Source: an uncultured Collinsella sp. (lineage in GTDB: Bacteria > Actinomycetota > Coriobacteriia > Coriobacteriales > Coriobacteriaceae). From it: 6,865 nt of DNA. The translations under genes and the position numbers were made by a program. Below are positions 1 to 5,482 of this stretch, piece by piece; the stretch's first letter is position 1; each line of letters opens with the position of its first letter. The stretch is taken from assembly GCA_900754745.1 (NCBI GenBank), contig CAAEEB010000074.1, positions 1 through 6,865 on the forward strand, in the 5' to 3' direction. Under the pieces are notes generated by a model. That model searched no databases. It was not told the origin of the DNA and was given only the letters and a program-made list of their open reading frames with translations.

Positions 1-565
1 AGCTAAAGGCGATTGCCATATCGCCCTCATGCATGTTCTTGGCACACAGGAGCTGATCATGCCAGTCGTCGTACAGATGGCATTCTTTGTCAACACGCAT
101 GAGCTTTTGCGCTAGATCGTGCGCGACCAAACGAGAGGCACCGATACCGAACAGATTGACCGCGCGTGCCCGCTTAAGATGGGCCGCGCATCGCTCCAAG
201 ACGGTGTAATCGAGCGTTCGCGCCGTCGCCTCGATTGTGCGCACGTTGCTTTTCATCACCTTCCCCACGATACGTTCGACGCTGTCGTCCATGGAGATGT
301 CCTCGAGGGCAACGTCTTTCTTGTCACCCAAGAGCGCCAGTTCGGCAATCAGTTCGCGCTGGAACTCCTTGTAGCCCGCAAAACCCAAGCGCTTGCAAAA
401 ACGCAAAATGCTCGAGGGCGAGGAGAACGTGGCATCGGCAAGACCGCGGACGGACAGCCCGACCACCTCATGCGGATGAGCACTCACGTATGCGATGACA
501 TTGCGTTCCGCCGGACTCGCGCTGAGCTCACGCTCGCGAAGCCGCAAAAGCAATCCGTTTGCCAT
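1..565 (-). CDS. MurR/RpiR-family transcriptional regulator, N-terminal part (3' end outside window)
   Basis: I translated this by hand from the ATG at 565; 188 codons are visible and the frame is still open at base 1. Residues 1-77 form an RpiR-type helix-turn-helix domain: the run LSVRGLADATFSSPSSILRF, then CKRLGFAGYKEFQREL, matches the family pattern in which a helix-turn-helix is followed by RFCKxLGFxGYxEF. From about residue 128 a SIS (sugar isomerase) fold begins, with the typical phosphosugar-binding start NLFGIGASRLVAHDLAQKLMR (about 137-157). The family binds DNA as a dimer and senses sugar phosphates or amino-sugar phosphates, usually controlling neighbouring catabolic genes. The target genes must lie beyond base 1, so the ligand cannot be guessed. 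A GGAGG at 574-578 lies 8 nt from the ATG and supports this start. The rest of the SIS domain is missing only because the window ends. Confidence 0.9.
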   Translation of the reverse strand, partial: MANGLLLRLRERELSASPAERNVIAYVSAHPHEVVGLSVRGLADATFSSPSSILRFCKRLGFAGYKEFQRELIAELALLGDKKDVALEDISMDDSVERIVGKVMKSNVRTIEATARTLDYTVLERCAAHLKRARAVNLFGIGASRLVAHDLAQKLMRVDKECHLYDDWHDQLLCAKNMHEGDMAIAFS

Positions 566-610
566 CTCAAACACCTCCGTTGAGAAGAATTAAAGACCAA
601 CGAACGATTC

Positions 611-639
611 GTACCGGATATAAACAGCTTTTACGGTAC
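611..639. promoter_or_regulatory. Possible operator: GTACCG/CGGTAC inverted repeat upstream of the RpiR-type gene
   Basis: A 6-bp inverted repeat (611-616 and 634-639) with a 17-nt AT-rich spacer lies about 46 bp upstream of the regulator's start codon. The spacer holds a TATATC-like hexamer on the minus strand (617-622) that could be a -10 box. I do not see a convincing -35 box. RpiR-type regulators often bind palindromes near their own promoter, so an operator is plausible. A 6-bp repeat can also arise by chance. Confidence 0.25.
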
Positions 640-660
640 ATTGTGCCGCATCGTGGCGCA

Positions 661-690
661 CAAAGGGCGAGCGTTCTACCGCTCGCCCCT
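661..690 (-). terminator. Hairpin terminator downstream of the VanZ-family gene
   Basis: A perfect 9-bp GC-rich stem (665-673 with 680-688, GGGCGAGCG/CGCTCGCCC) has a 6-nt loop and is followed on the minus strand by TTTGTG. It lies about 75 bp past the VanZ-family stop codon and before the regulator gene. The stem is strong but the T-run is short, so termination may be partial. On the plus strand the following bases are not T-rich. Confidence 0.65.
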
Positions 691-762
691 CAAATCCGAC
701 CGCTCGGAAATACGCGCGACACAAAATGATTCATCGAGGTCGCATTATTCGTAACAGGGTTG

Positions 763-1341
763 TTAACGACGTTTCGCATGGGCGCCAATGGGACAGGTCG
801 CGCGCTGAACCAGCGCGGCGACCAACAGCACCAACAGCATGGCGACAACGTAACCCGCGGCATCGAAGCCCAGGTCGATCATGTCGAAATGACGACCAGG
901 AACAAAGATCTTGTGCACTTGGTCACCGACAGAGCAGACGGCGCAAAAGAGCAGAGCGAGTACGTACCGGAATCGCGCGCACGGCAGGCACTCGCCCAGG
1001 CATGCCACTGTCGCCGAAGCAAACAGTCCTACAAAGAAGAACTCAACGGTATGTGCGACGCGACGAATGTTGGCACCCATCCACAGACGAACGGGCGCAA
1101 GCGGATCGGGATGAACGGAGGCAGTCGTTGAGCCCGCGTCCCCGACGGCATCTCCCACCTGGGTCTCCCCCGCAGTCTCGGGCTGTACGCTGGCGCTTTG
1201 CCCTTCCACCGCGCGCGCAGTGGACTCGCTGAGCGACGACGTCTGCTCCACGTTTTGCTCCGTCAGTATCCAAATACTTGTCAGCGTCACGGCCAGCAGG
1301 GCAACCGAAATCCATCCGACTATGTGCTTCACACGCGCCAA
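763..1341 (-). CDS. VanZ-family membrane protein
   Basis: The predicted product is 192 aa and starts at TTG (1339-1341). A GGAGG at 1349-1353, 7 nt upstream, supports this non-ATG start. Residues 8-28 form a first membrane segment. A polar, Ser/Thr/Glu-rich stretch follows (about 29-88), probably outside the membrane, then further hydrophobic segments near 97-118, 124-139 and 160-178. The VanZ pattern is visible: RRVAHTVEFFFVG (93-105), with its conserved His and Glu, and GDQVHKIFVPGR (139-150) followed by a D and a glycine in DLGFDAAG (156-163). The usual DExHQ is here DQVHK. VanZ of the vanA cluster gives low teicoplanin resistance, but most family members are chromosomal with unknown function. 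There is no van cluster here, so I would not infer resistance. It appears monocistronic, between hairpins at 1428-1453 and 661-690. Confidence 0.8.
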   Translation of the reverse strand: MARVKHIVGWISVALLAVTLTSIWILTEQNVEQTSSLSESTARAVEGQSASVQPETAGETQVGDAVGDAGSTTASVHPDPLAPVRLWMGANIRRVAHTVEFFFVGLFASATVACLGECLPCARFRYVLALLFCAVCSVGDQVHKIFVPGRHFDMIDLGFDAAGYVVAMLLVLLVAALVQRATCPIGAHAKRR

Positions 1342-1427
1342 GGGCTAACCTCCGTCATTTTTTGAGCAGCAGCGAGTGTACCCCCAAATGCGATTGCCGC
1401 CGTAGCGAAATCCAAAATGTTCGAATC

Positions 1428-1454
1428 GGGGCGCCAAAGGACCGTGGCGCCCCT
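1428..1454 (-). terminator. Stem-loop at the 3' end of the recombinase gene
   Basis: A perfect 9-bp inverted repeat (1428-1436 GGGGCGCCA with 1445-1453 TGGCGCCCC) has an 8-nt loop. It begins at the last base of the recombinase TAG stop (1453-1455). The downstream minus-strand sequence carries only a weak T-run (ATTTT about 12 nt later), so this is a poor classical terminator. It may act mainly as a 3' stabilising hairpin or a Rho-assisted terminator. Confidence 0.5.
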
Positions 1455-2058
1455 ACTCCATCTCGCGCATCCAGCGATCGAACGTCCCCACGCACACGCC
1501 TAGCCGCTTTGCCGCCTGACTCCGCGTGATATCACCCGCCTCATAGGTATCGCGTACCAGCTCGAACTGCGGGGGACAGGGCTTGCGGGGCCGGCCAAAG
1601 CGCACGCCGCGCGCTCGCGCCGCAGCAATGCCCTCGGCTTGGCGCCGGTGAATGTTCTCGCGTTCCACCTGCGCCACATAACTCAGCAGCTGCAAAACAA
1701 TATCGGCAATCAACGCACTCGTCACGTCCGACCCACCACAGTCTCTGGCGCGCGTGTCGAGCAACGGCATGTCCAGCACCACGATGGCGGCGCCGAGCTC
1801 TTTGGTTATGCACCGCCATTCCTCGAGGATCTCGCTGTAGTTACGGCCCAGCCGATCAATGGAAAGTACCACCAGCACATCACCGGAATCCAACGCGCAC
1901 AGCAGCTCGCGATACCGCGGTCGATCGAAGTCCTTGCCGCTCGCATGATCGGCAAAGATATTCGCCGGTTCCACGCCATAGGCGCCCAGCGCATCCAGCT
2001 GCCGATTCAGATTTTGATCACGCGAGCTCACCCGCGCATACCCGTACACCGTTGCCAT
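1453..2058 (-). CDS. Serine recombinase, resolvase/invertase type (orphan)
   Basis: The product is 201 aa from the ATG at 2056-2058, close to the usual length of small serine recombinases such as Tn3-type resolvase and Hin. The N-terminal catalytic domain opens with YGYARVSS, where Ser11 fits the nucleophile and Arg9 its partner. It continues with NRQLDAL and IFADHASG, and with DRLGR at 68-72 (Arg69 and Arg72 match the active-site arginines of γδ resolvase). The long dimer helix E is about residues 115-148 (QLLSYVAQVERENIHRRQAEG). The hinge GRPRKP (155-160) leads to a C-terminal helix-turn-helix (about 165-197, ITRSQAAKRLGVCVGTFDRWM). All key residues are present, so it is probably active. 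Such enzymes join or invert DNA at short paired sites. An in-frame TTG at 2088 would add 10 residues; I chose the ATG because homologues begin just before YGYARVS and a weak GGGGA site sits in front of it. No transposase, invertible promoter or second mobile gene is adjacent. Confidence 0.88.
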   Translation of the reverse strand: MATVYGYARVSSRDQNLNRQLDALGAYGVEPANIFADHASGKDFDRPRYRELLCALDSGDVLVVLSIDRLGRNYSEILEEWRCITKELGAAIVVLDMPLLDTRARDCGGSDVTSALIADIVLQLLSYVAQVERENIHRRQAEGIAAARARGVRFGRPRKPCPPQFELVRDTYEAGDITRSQAAKRLGVCVGTFDRWMREME

Positions 2059-2077
2059 CTCATCCCCGCTCTCTCGT

Positions 2078-2116
2078 AAACCTCCCAAAAAGGGACAGGT
2101 TTATTTTGGTAGGTTT
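2078..2116. repeat. 13-bp inverted repeat just upstream of the recombinase gene
   Basis: AAACCTCCCAAAA (2078-2090) and TTTTGGTAGGTTT (2104-2116) are complementary with one mismatch and flank a 13-nt centre, AGGGACAGGTTTA. The centre carries a further AGGTTT (2097-2102) that could pair with the left arm instead. The repeat lies 20 bp before the recombinase ATG. It could be the enzyme's own binding or crossover site, an operator, or a dispersed repeat. In a minus-strand transcript it would fold into a hairpin containing the GGGAGG-like sequence. Confidence 0.55.
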
Positions 2117-2178
2117 TATCTCCCCTACAGCAGGCGGAAGACGCAAGCGCGCGAGCGGCAAGATGATTGATGCGCCAC

Positions 2179-2204
2179 AAAAAAGGCGGCCCCAAAAGAC
2201 CGCC
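2179..2204 (-). terminator. Rho-independent terminator of rnr
   Basis: On the minus strand a 7-bp stem, GGCGGTC/GGCCGCC with one G-U pair, has a 6-nt loop (TTTTGG) and is followed by six T residues (plus-strand A-run 2179-2184). It lies about 29 bp after the rnr stop codon. This is a textbook intrinsic terminator and separates rnr from the recombinase gene. Confidence 0.88.
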
Positions 2205-2232
2205 CCGTTCTCTATCAATCACCAAATTCCGG

Positions 2233-4368
2233 CTAATGAATAAGCCTGAAATCCAAGTGCCCGCGCGTGGTGTTGACGCGCGAGACCTCGATGATCACAC
2301 GCTGCCCCAGCTCATAGCGAGTCCCCGTGTCGGCGCCCGTGAGCGTGAGCGCGTCCTCATCAAACTCGAACCACTCGTTGCCCAGACTCTTGATCGAAAC
2401 CAAACCCTCAACCTGTGTCAGATCCAGGCGCACAAAGAGGCCCATGCTGCTGACCCACGAGATCGTTCCGGCGTAGCGCTCGCCCAGGCGGTCCTCGTAG
2501 TACTGGGCGATCTTGATCTTTTGCGTCGCATGGCTGGCGGCGTCGGCCGCACGCTCGGCATCGCTGCACGCGCGGCAGATTTGCGGCAGGATGCGCGGCA
2601 GGGACTCGCGACCCTTACCGATCAGCCGCGGCGTACGCACCAAGGCGTCCTTACCGCCCAGCCGCTCGTAGGCCAGCTGCAGCTTGAGTACGCGATGCAC
2701 TACCAGGTCGGGATAGCGGCGAATGGGACTCGTAAAGTGGCAATAGCACGGCGCGGCAAGTGCAAAGTGGCCCTCGTTGCGCGGCTTGTACAGTGCGCGC
2801 TGCATACTGCGCAGCAGCAACGTGTTGACGAGCGGCGCGTTGGCCGTACCGGCTGCGGCATCAACCGCCGCCTGCAGCTCGTCGGGGCTTCCCAGGGCAA
2901 TGCCTGCCGCGCGACGGTCATCGATGATGCCCAGCTGTGCCAGCGCCACGGCGGCACCGTGCAAGCTGTCGGGACTGGGATCGTCGTGCACGCGATAGCA
3001 GGCCTCGATATCGCGGTCGGCCAGCCACTCCGCCACGCACTCGTTGGCCAGCAGCATGGCTTCCTCAATCAGCGACGTGGCACACGAGCGCTCACGGGCC
3101 ACGATCTGCACGGGCACGCCGTCCTCGTCCAACAGCGCACGGATCTCGGCCGTATCAAAGTCGACCGAACCGCGTGCGCGACGAATACGACGGCGAAGCT
3201 CGGCGAGCTCGTTGGCAGCTACGAGGAAATCCCCCAAGTCGACGTTATAGCCGCGAGCGGTCTCCTCGCACGCAAGCCCGCGCTCGAGCGCTTCCTCGCG
3301 CGAGGCTTCAACCGCGGCAACATCCTCGGCGGCACCCTCCAGCACCGAATACTCCACCGCACCGGCACGTACCAGCAGCGCCTCGGCGCCGTCGTAGTCC
3401 ATGCGCACGCGCGAGCGAATCACGCTGGGATAGGGATCGTAATGGCGCACGCGACCCTGCGCGTCGAGCTCAATGTCGACAGTAAACGCCAAACGGTCCT
3501 CGTCGGGACGCAGCGAGCACAAATCGTTCGACAGGCGCTCGGGCAGCATGGGGAGTACACGATCGGCAAGATACACCGACGTCGTGCGATGGCGGGCTTC
3601 CAGATCGATATGTCCATCCCAGGCAACATAGTGCGAAACGTCGGCAATATGGACACCCAGCTTATAGCCACCCTCGGGCGTGCGCTCCAGCGAGATGGCG
3701 TCGTCAAAGTCGCGCGCGTCGACCGGGTCAATCGTAATGACAAAGCGGTCGCGCAGGTCTCGGCGGAGCGGGTCCTTGAGTGCCGAGGCCACATCGAGCG
3801 AAAGTGCCTCGGCCTCGGCTAGCGCGGCCTCGGGATAAGTATCGGTATAGCCATAGCGCGCCATCACATACTGAACGCCCAAATCGGGCGCATCATCGCC
3901 GCCAATACGGCGCTCGATCGTCACGGTGCCCGATTCCAGGCGCGTCGGATACGTCAAAATGCGTGCGACGACCGCATCACCCGGATGAACGCCCAAGCGC
4001 TCCGCCGAAGTGTCCTCCGGCAGAATAAAGAAATCGGCCTTAAGGCGAGAATCAAGCGGCTCGATCACCCCGAGCGGGCCGGCGGTCTGGTACGTGCCCA
4101 CCACACTAATGGCTGCACGCTCGACGACGCCCTCGATTACGGCGCGTCGCTCGCCATGCGGGCTGTTCTTAATGCTCACGGCAACGGTATCGCCGTCCAT
4201 AATCTCGCGCTTGCCGCGGCCCATGACCTTGTAGTCGCCGTTTTCGGTTACAACGTAGGCGCTATGCTCATGGAGCTGCACGCGTCCGGTCAGACTCGGG
4301 CGACGCTCGCTGCGCACCGGCCCGCGCTTATTGCGAGCTCCACGCTTATGCTTGTTATTGCGCCCCAT
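2233..4368 (-). CDS. rnr: Ribonuclease R (RNase II/RNB family 3'-5' exoribonuclease)
   Basis: The product is 711 aa. RNase R degrades RNA from the 3' end, including structured RNA, mRNA fragments and defective rRNA/tRNA, in the cytoplasm. A very basic N-terminal tail (residues 1-23) is followed by OB/cold-shock-like domains (about 26-150), with the typical GRVQLHEHSAYVV start. The RNB catalytic domain (about 200-560) carries ITIDPVDARDFDDA: Asp214, Asp220, Asp222 and Asp223 match the metal-binding aspartates of E. coli RNase R. It also has TTSVYLADRVLPMLPERLSN (262-281) and HFTSPIRRYPDLVVHR (544-559). A C-terminal S1 domain covers about 629-709. It lacks the extra N-terminal helix-turn-helix and the lysine-rich C-terminal tail of the 813-aa E. 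coli enzyme. The ATG at 4366-4368 follows AAGGAGG with only a 4-nt gap. smpB, a frequent neighbour of rnr, is not in this window. No frameshift or missing catalytic residue is visible. Confidence 0.96.
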   Translation of the reverse strand: MGRNNKHKRGARNKRGPVRSERRPSLTGRVQLHEHSAYVVTENGDYKVMGRGKREIMDGDTVAVSIKNSPHGERRAVIEGVVERAAISVVGTYQTAGPLGVIEPLDSRLKADFFILPEDTSAERLGVHPGDAVVARILTYPTRLESGTVTIERRIGGDDAPDLGVQYVMARYGYTDTYPEAALAEAEALSLDVASALKDPLRRDLRDRFVITIDPVDARDFDDAISLERTPEGGYKLGVHIADVSHYVAWDGHIDLEARHRTTSVYLADRVLPMLPERLSNDLCSLRPDEDRLAFTVDIELDAQGRVRHYDPYPSVIRSRVRMDYDGAEALLVRAGAVEYSVLEGAAEDVAAVEASREEALERGLACEETARGYNVDLGDFLVAANELAELRRRIRRARGSVDFDTAEIRALLDEDGVPVQIVARERSCATSLIEEAMLLANECVAEWLADRDIEACYRVHDDPSPDSLHGAAVALAQLGIIDDRRAAGIALGSPDELQAAVDAAAGTANAPLVNTLLLRSMQRALYKPRNEGHFALAAPCYCHFTSPIRRYPDLVVHRVLKLQLAYERLGGKDALVRTPRLIGKGRESLPRILPQICRACSDAERAADAASHATQKIKIAQYYEDRLGERYAGTISWVSSMGLFVRLDLTQVEGLVSIKSLGNEWFEFDEDALTLTGADTGTRYELGQRVIIEVSRVNTTRGHLDFRLIH

Positions 4369-4418
4369 GGCGCCTCCTTACTATCGATGGCCGTTTACAC
4401 CCCAAGAGTCTACCCAAA

Positions 4419-4504
4419 TGATCCCTAGGGGACGGCAGGATTGCGGATCGCATAGATAGACCAGCGCCACAATGGTCCGCAATCCTGCCGTCCCCTAGGG
4501 ATCA
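4419..4504. repeat. 86-bp palindromic element with perfect 29-bp arms (REP/MITE-like)
   Basis: Left arm 4419-4447 and right arm 4476-4504 are exact reverse complements over 29 bp, around a 28-bp centre. Each outer end reads TGATCCCTAGGGGACGG and each inner end GGATTGCGGA. In RNA the stem could extend three more pairs with two G-U pairs. The element fills the gap between the ftsX terminator, whose T-run shares base 4504, and the rnr leader. It has no coding capacity. Arms this long and perfect suggest a small non-autonomous mobile repeat or a REP-type unit rather than a terminator. A clear target-site duplication is not visible. Confidence 0.8.
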
Positions 4505-4538
4505 AAAAACGGGCCGCCCCCAAAAGAGACGACCCGTT
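4504..4538 (-). terminator. Rho-independent terminator of ftsE-ftsX
   Basis: On the minus strand an 8-bp stem (4530-4537 with 4509-4516, ACGGGTCG/CGGCCCGT, one G-U pair, extendable by A-T pairs) has a 13-nt loop. It is followed by a run of six T residues (plus-strand A-run 4504-4509). It lies about 24 bp past the ftsX stop, so the ftsEX message should end here and rnr should need its own promoter. Confidence 0.9.
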
Positions 4539-4561
4539 GAAGGAACGAATTCCAAGCACGC

Positions 4562-5482
4562 CTACACGCGCAGATAGTGGCGCATGGCGATGGCGGAACC
4601 AAAGAGACCGATAATGACGCCGACCAAAATCAGCGCGGCGTAGGTCACCAGATAGTACTGCATTGGCAGCGCAAACGACATCCAGCCGATGCTCTCCTGC
4701 AGGCGTGGAACCATCAGGTTACGCAGCAGCTCCAGCACGCCGATGGAAAGCAGCGAGCCCAAAATGGCCTGCAGCACGCCCTCGGTAATAAACGGCCCGC
4801 GAATGAAGCCATTGCTTGCGCCCACCAGACGCATGATCGCGATCTCACGACGACGCGCCGTAATGGACAGGCGAATCGTGTTGTTAATGAAAATGAACGC
4901 AATAAAGGTCAGCAGGCCGACGAGCACCACGGCGGCGATACGAATGTAGTTCGTCACCTGGAACAGGCGGCTCACTTCCTCCTGGCCGTACAGAACGCTC
5001 GCGTTGACGTCGCCGTCGTCCGCGATCTTCTGGAAGTCGGCGTTCTTCTTGAGCTTCTGGGCCGTGCTCTCGACCATGGACGGATCGTCCATCTCGATGG
5101 CAAACGAAGCCGGCAGCGGGTTCTGACCGTCGAGCGCGCTCATGGTAGCGTCGGCGTTGCCCGACATCTTGCTCGTGTACTCGGCCAGCGCGTCGTCCTT
5201 GTCCTTGTACGTCACGGACTTGACGTTGCTCCACGTCTTGAGCTCGGCCTCAAAGGCCTGAACATCTGCCTGGTCGGCGTCATCGCTAATAAAGGCGTTG
5301 ATGACGACCTGATCCTCGACGGTACCGATCACGGAGTTCAGCATCGCGGAACCCATAATGAACAGGCCGATGATAAACAGCGAAAGGAAAATCGTGATGA
5401 CGGCGCCGAGCGAGGTGGTCCAGTTACGGAAGAAGTGGCTGATTGCCTCTTTGAGCGAGTAGCCCACGTTAGTTGGTGCCAT
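4562..5482 (-). CDS. ftsX: Cell division protein FtsX (membrane subunit of FtsEX)
   Basis: The product is 306 aa, the usual size for FtsX. FtsX is the membrane partner of FtsE. The complex uses ATP to switch peptidoglycan hydrolases on through the outer loop of FtsX and acts at the division site or cell wall. A short cytoplasmic N-terminus contains YSLKEAISHFFRNW, a family hallmark. Membrane segments lie near residues 24-48, 178-201, 233-254 and 277-299. Between the first two is a large external domain (about 49-176) rich in Asp, Ala and Lys. The cytoplasmic loop ITARRREIAIMRLVGASNGFIRGPF (207-231) is the conserved segment that couples to FtsE. The ATG lies inside the end of ftsE (14-bp overlap, different frame), and a GGAGG at 5494-5498 within ftsE codons supports translational coupling. 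The hydrolase it controls is not encoded next door: ftsX is followed at once by a terminator. Confidence 0.96.
   Translation of the reverse strand: MAPTNVGYSLKEAISHFFRNWTTSLGAVITIFLSLFIIGLFIMGSAMLNSVIGTVEDQVVINAFISDDADQADVQAFEAELKTWSNVKSVTYKDKDDALAEYTSKMSGNADATMSALDGQNPLPASFAIEMDDPSMVESTAQKLKKNADFQKIADDGDVNASVLYGQEEVSRLFQVTNYIRIAAVVLVGLLTFIAFIFINNTIRLSITARRREIAIMRLVGASNGFIRGPFITEGVLQAILGSLLSIGVLELLRNLMVPRLQESIGWMSFALPMQYYLVTYAALILVGVIIGLFGSAIAMRHYLRV

Noticed and set aside
119..583. 154-codon plus-strand frame near the left edge
   Set aside because: It overlaps the minus-strand RpiR-type gene, whose helix-turn-helix and SIS motifs and ribosome site are clear.
763..1341. VanZ-family protein as a glycopeptide resistance gene
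   Set aside because: No other van genes are near, and most VanZ-family proteins are not tied to resistance.
1418..1436. tRNA-like TTCGAATC followed by GCGCCA
   Set aside because: It looks like a T-loop and a CCA end, but the flanking bases do not form a T-stem and no anticodon or D arm lies upstream. It is also part of the recombinase 3' hairpin.
2167..3822. 551-codon open frame on the plus strand opposite rnr
   Set aside because: It is antisense to the clear RNase R gene, has a low-complexity Arg/Gln/Ala/Val composition, shows no recognisable domain and covers the rnr terminator. Long antisense frames are expected in high-GC coding DNA.
4419..4504. The 29-bp palindrome as a simple bidirectional terminator
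   Set aside because: A proper ftsX terminator with a T-run sits just before it, and no T-run follows the palindrome in the minus direction towards rnr. The arms are also far longer than terminators need.
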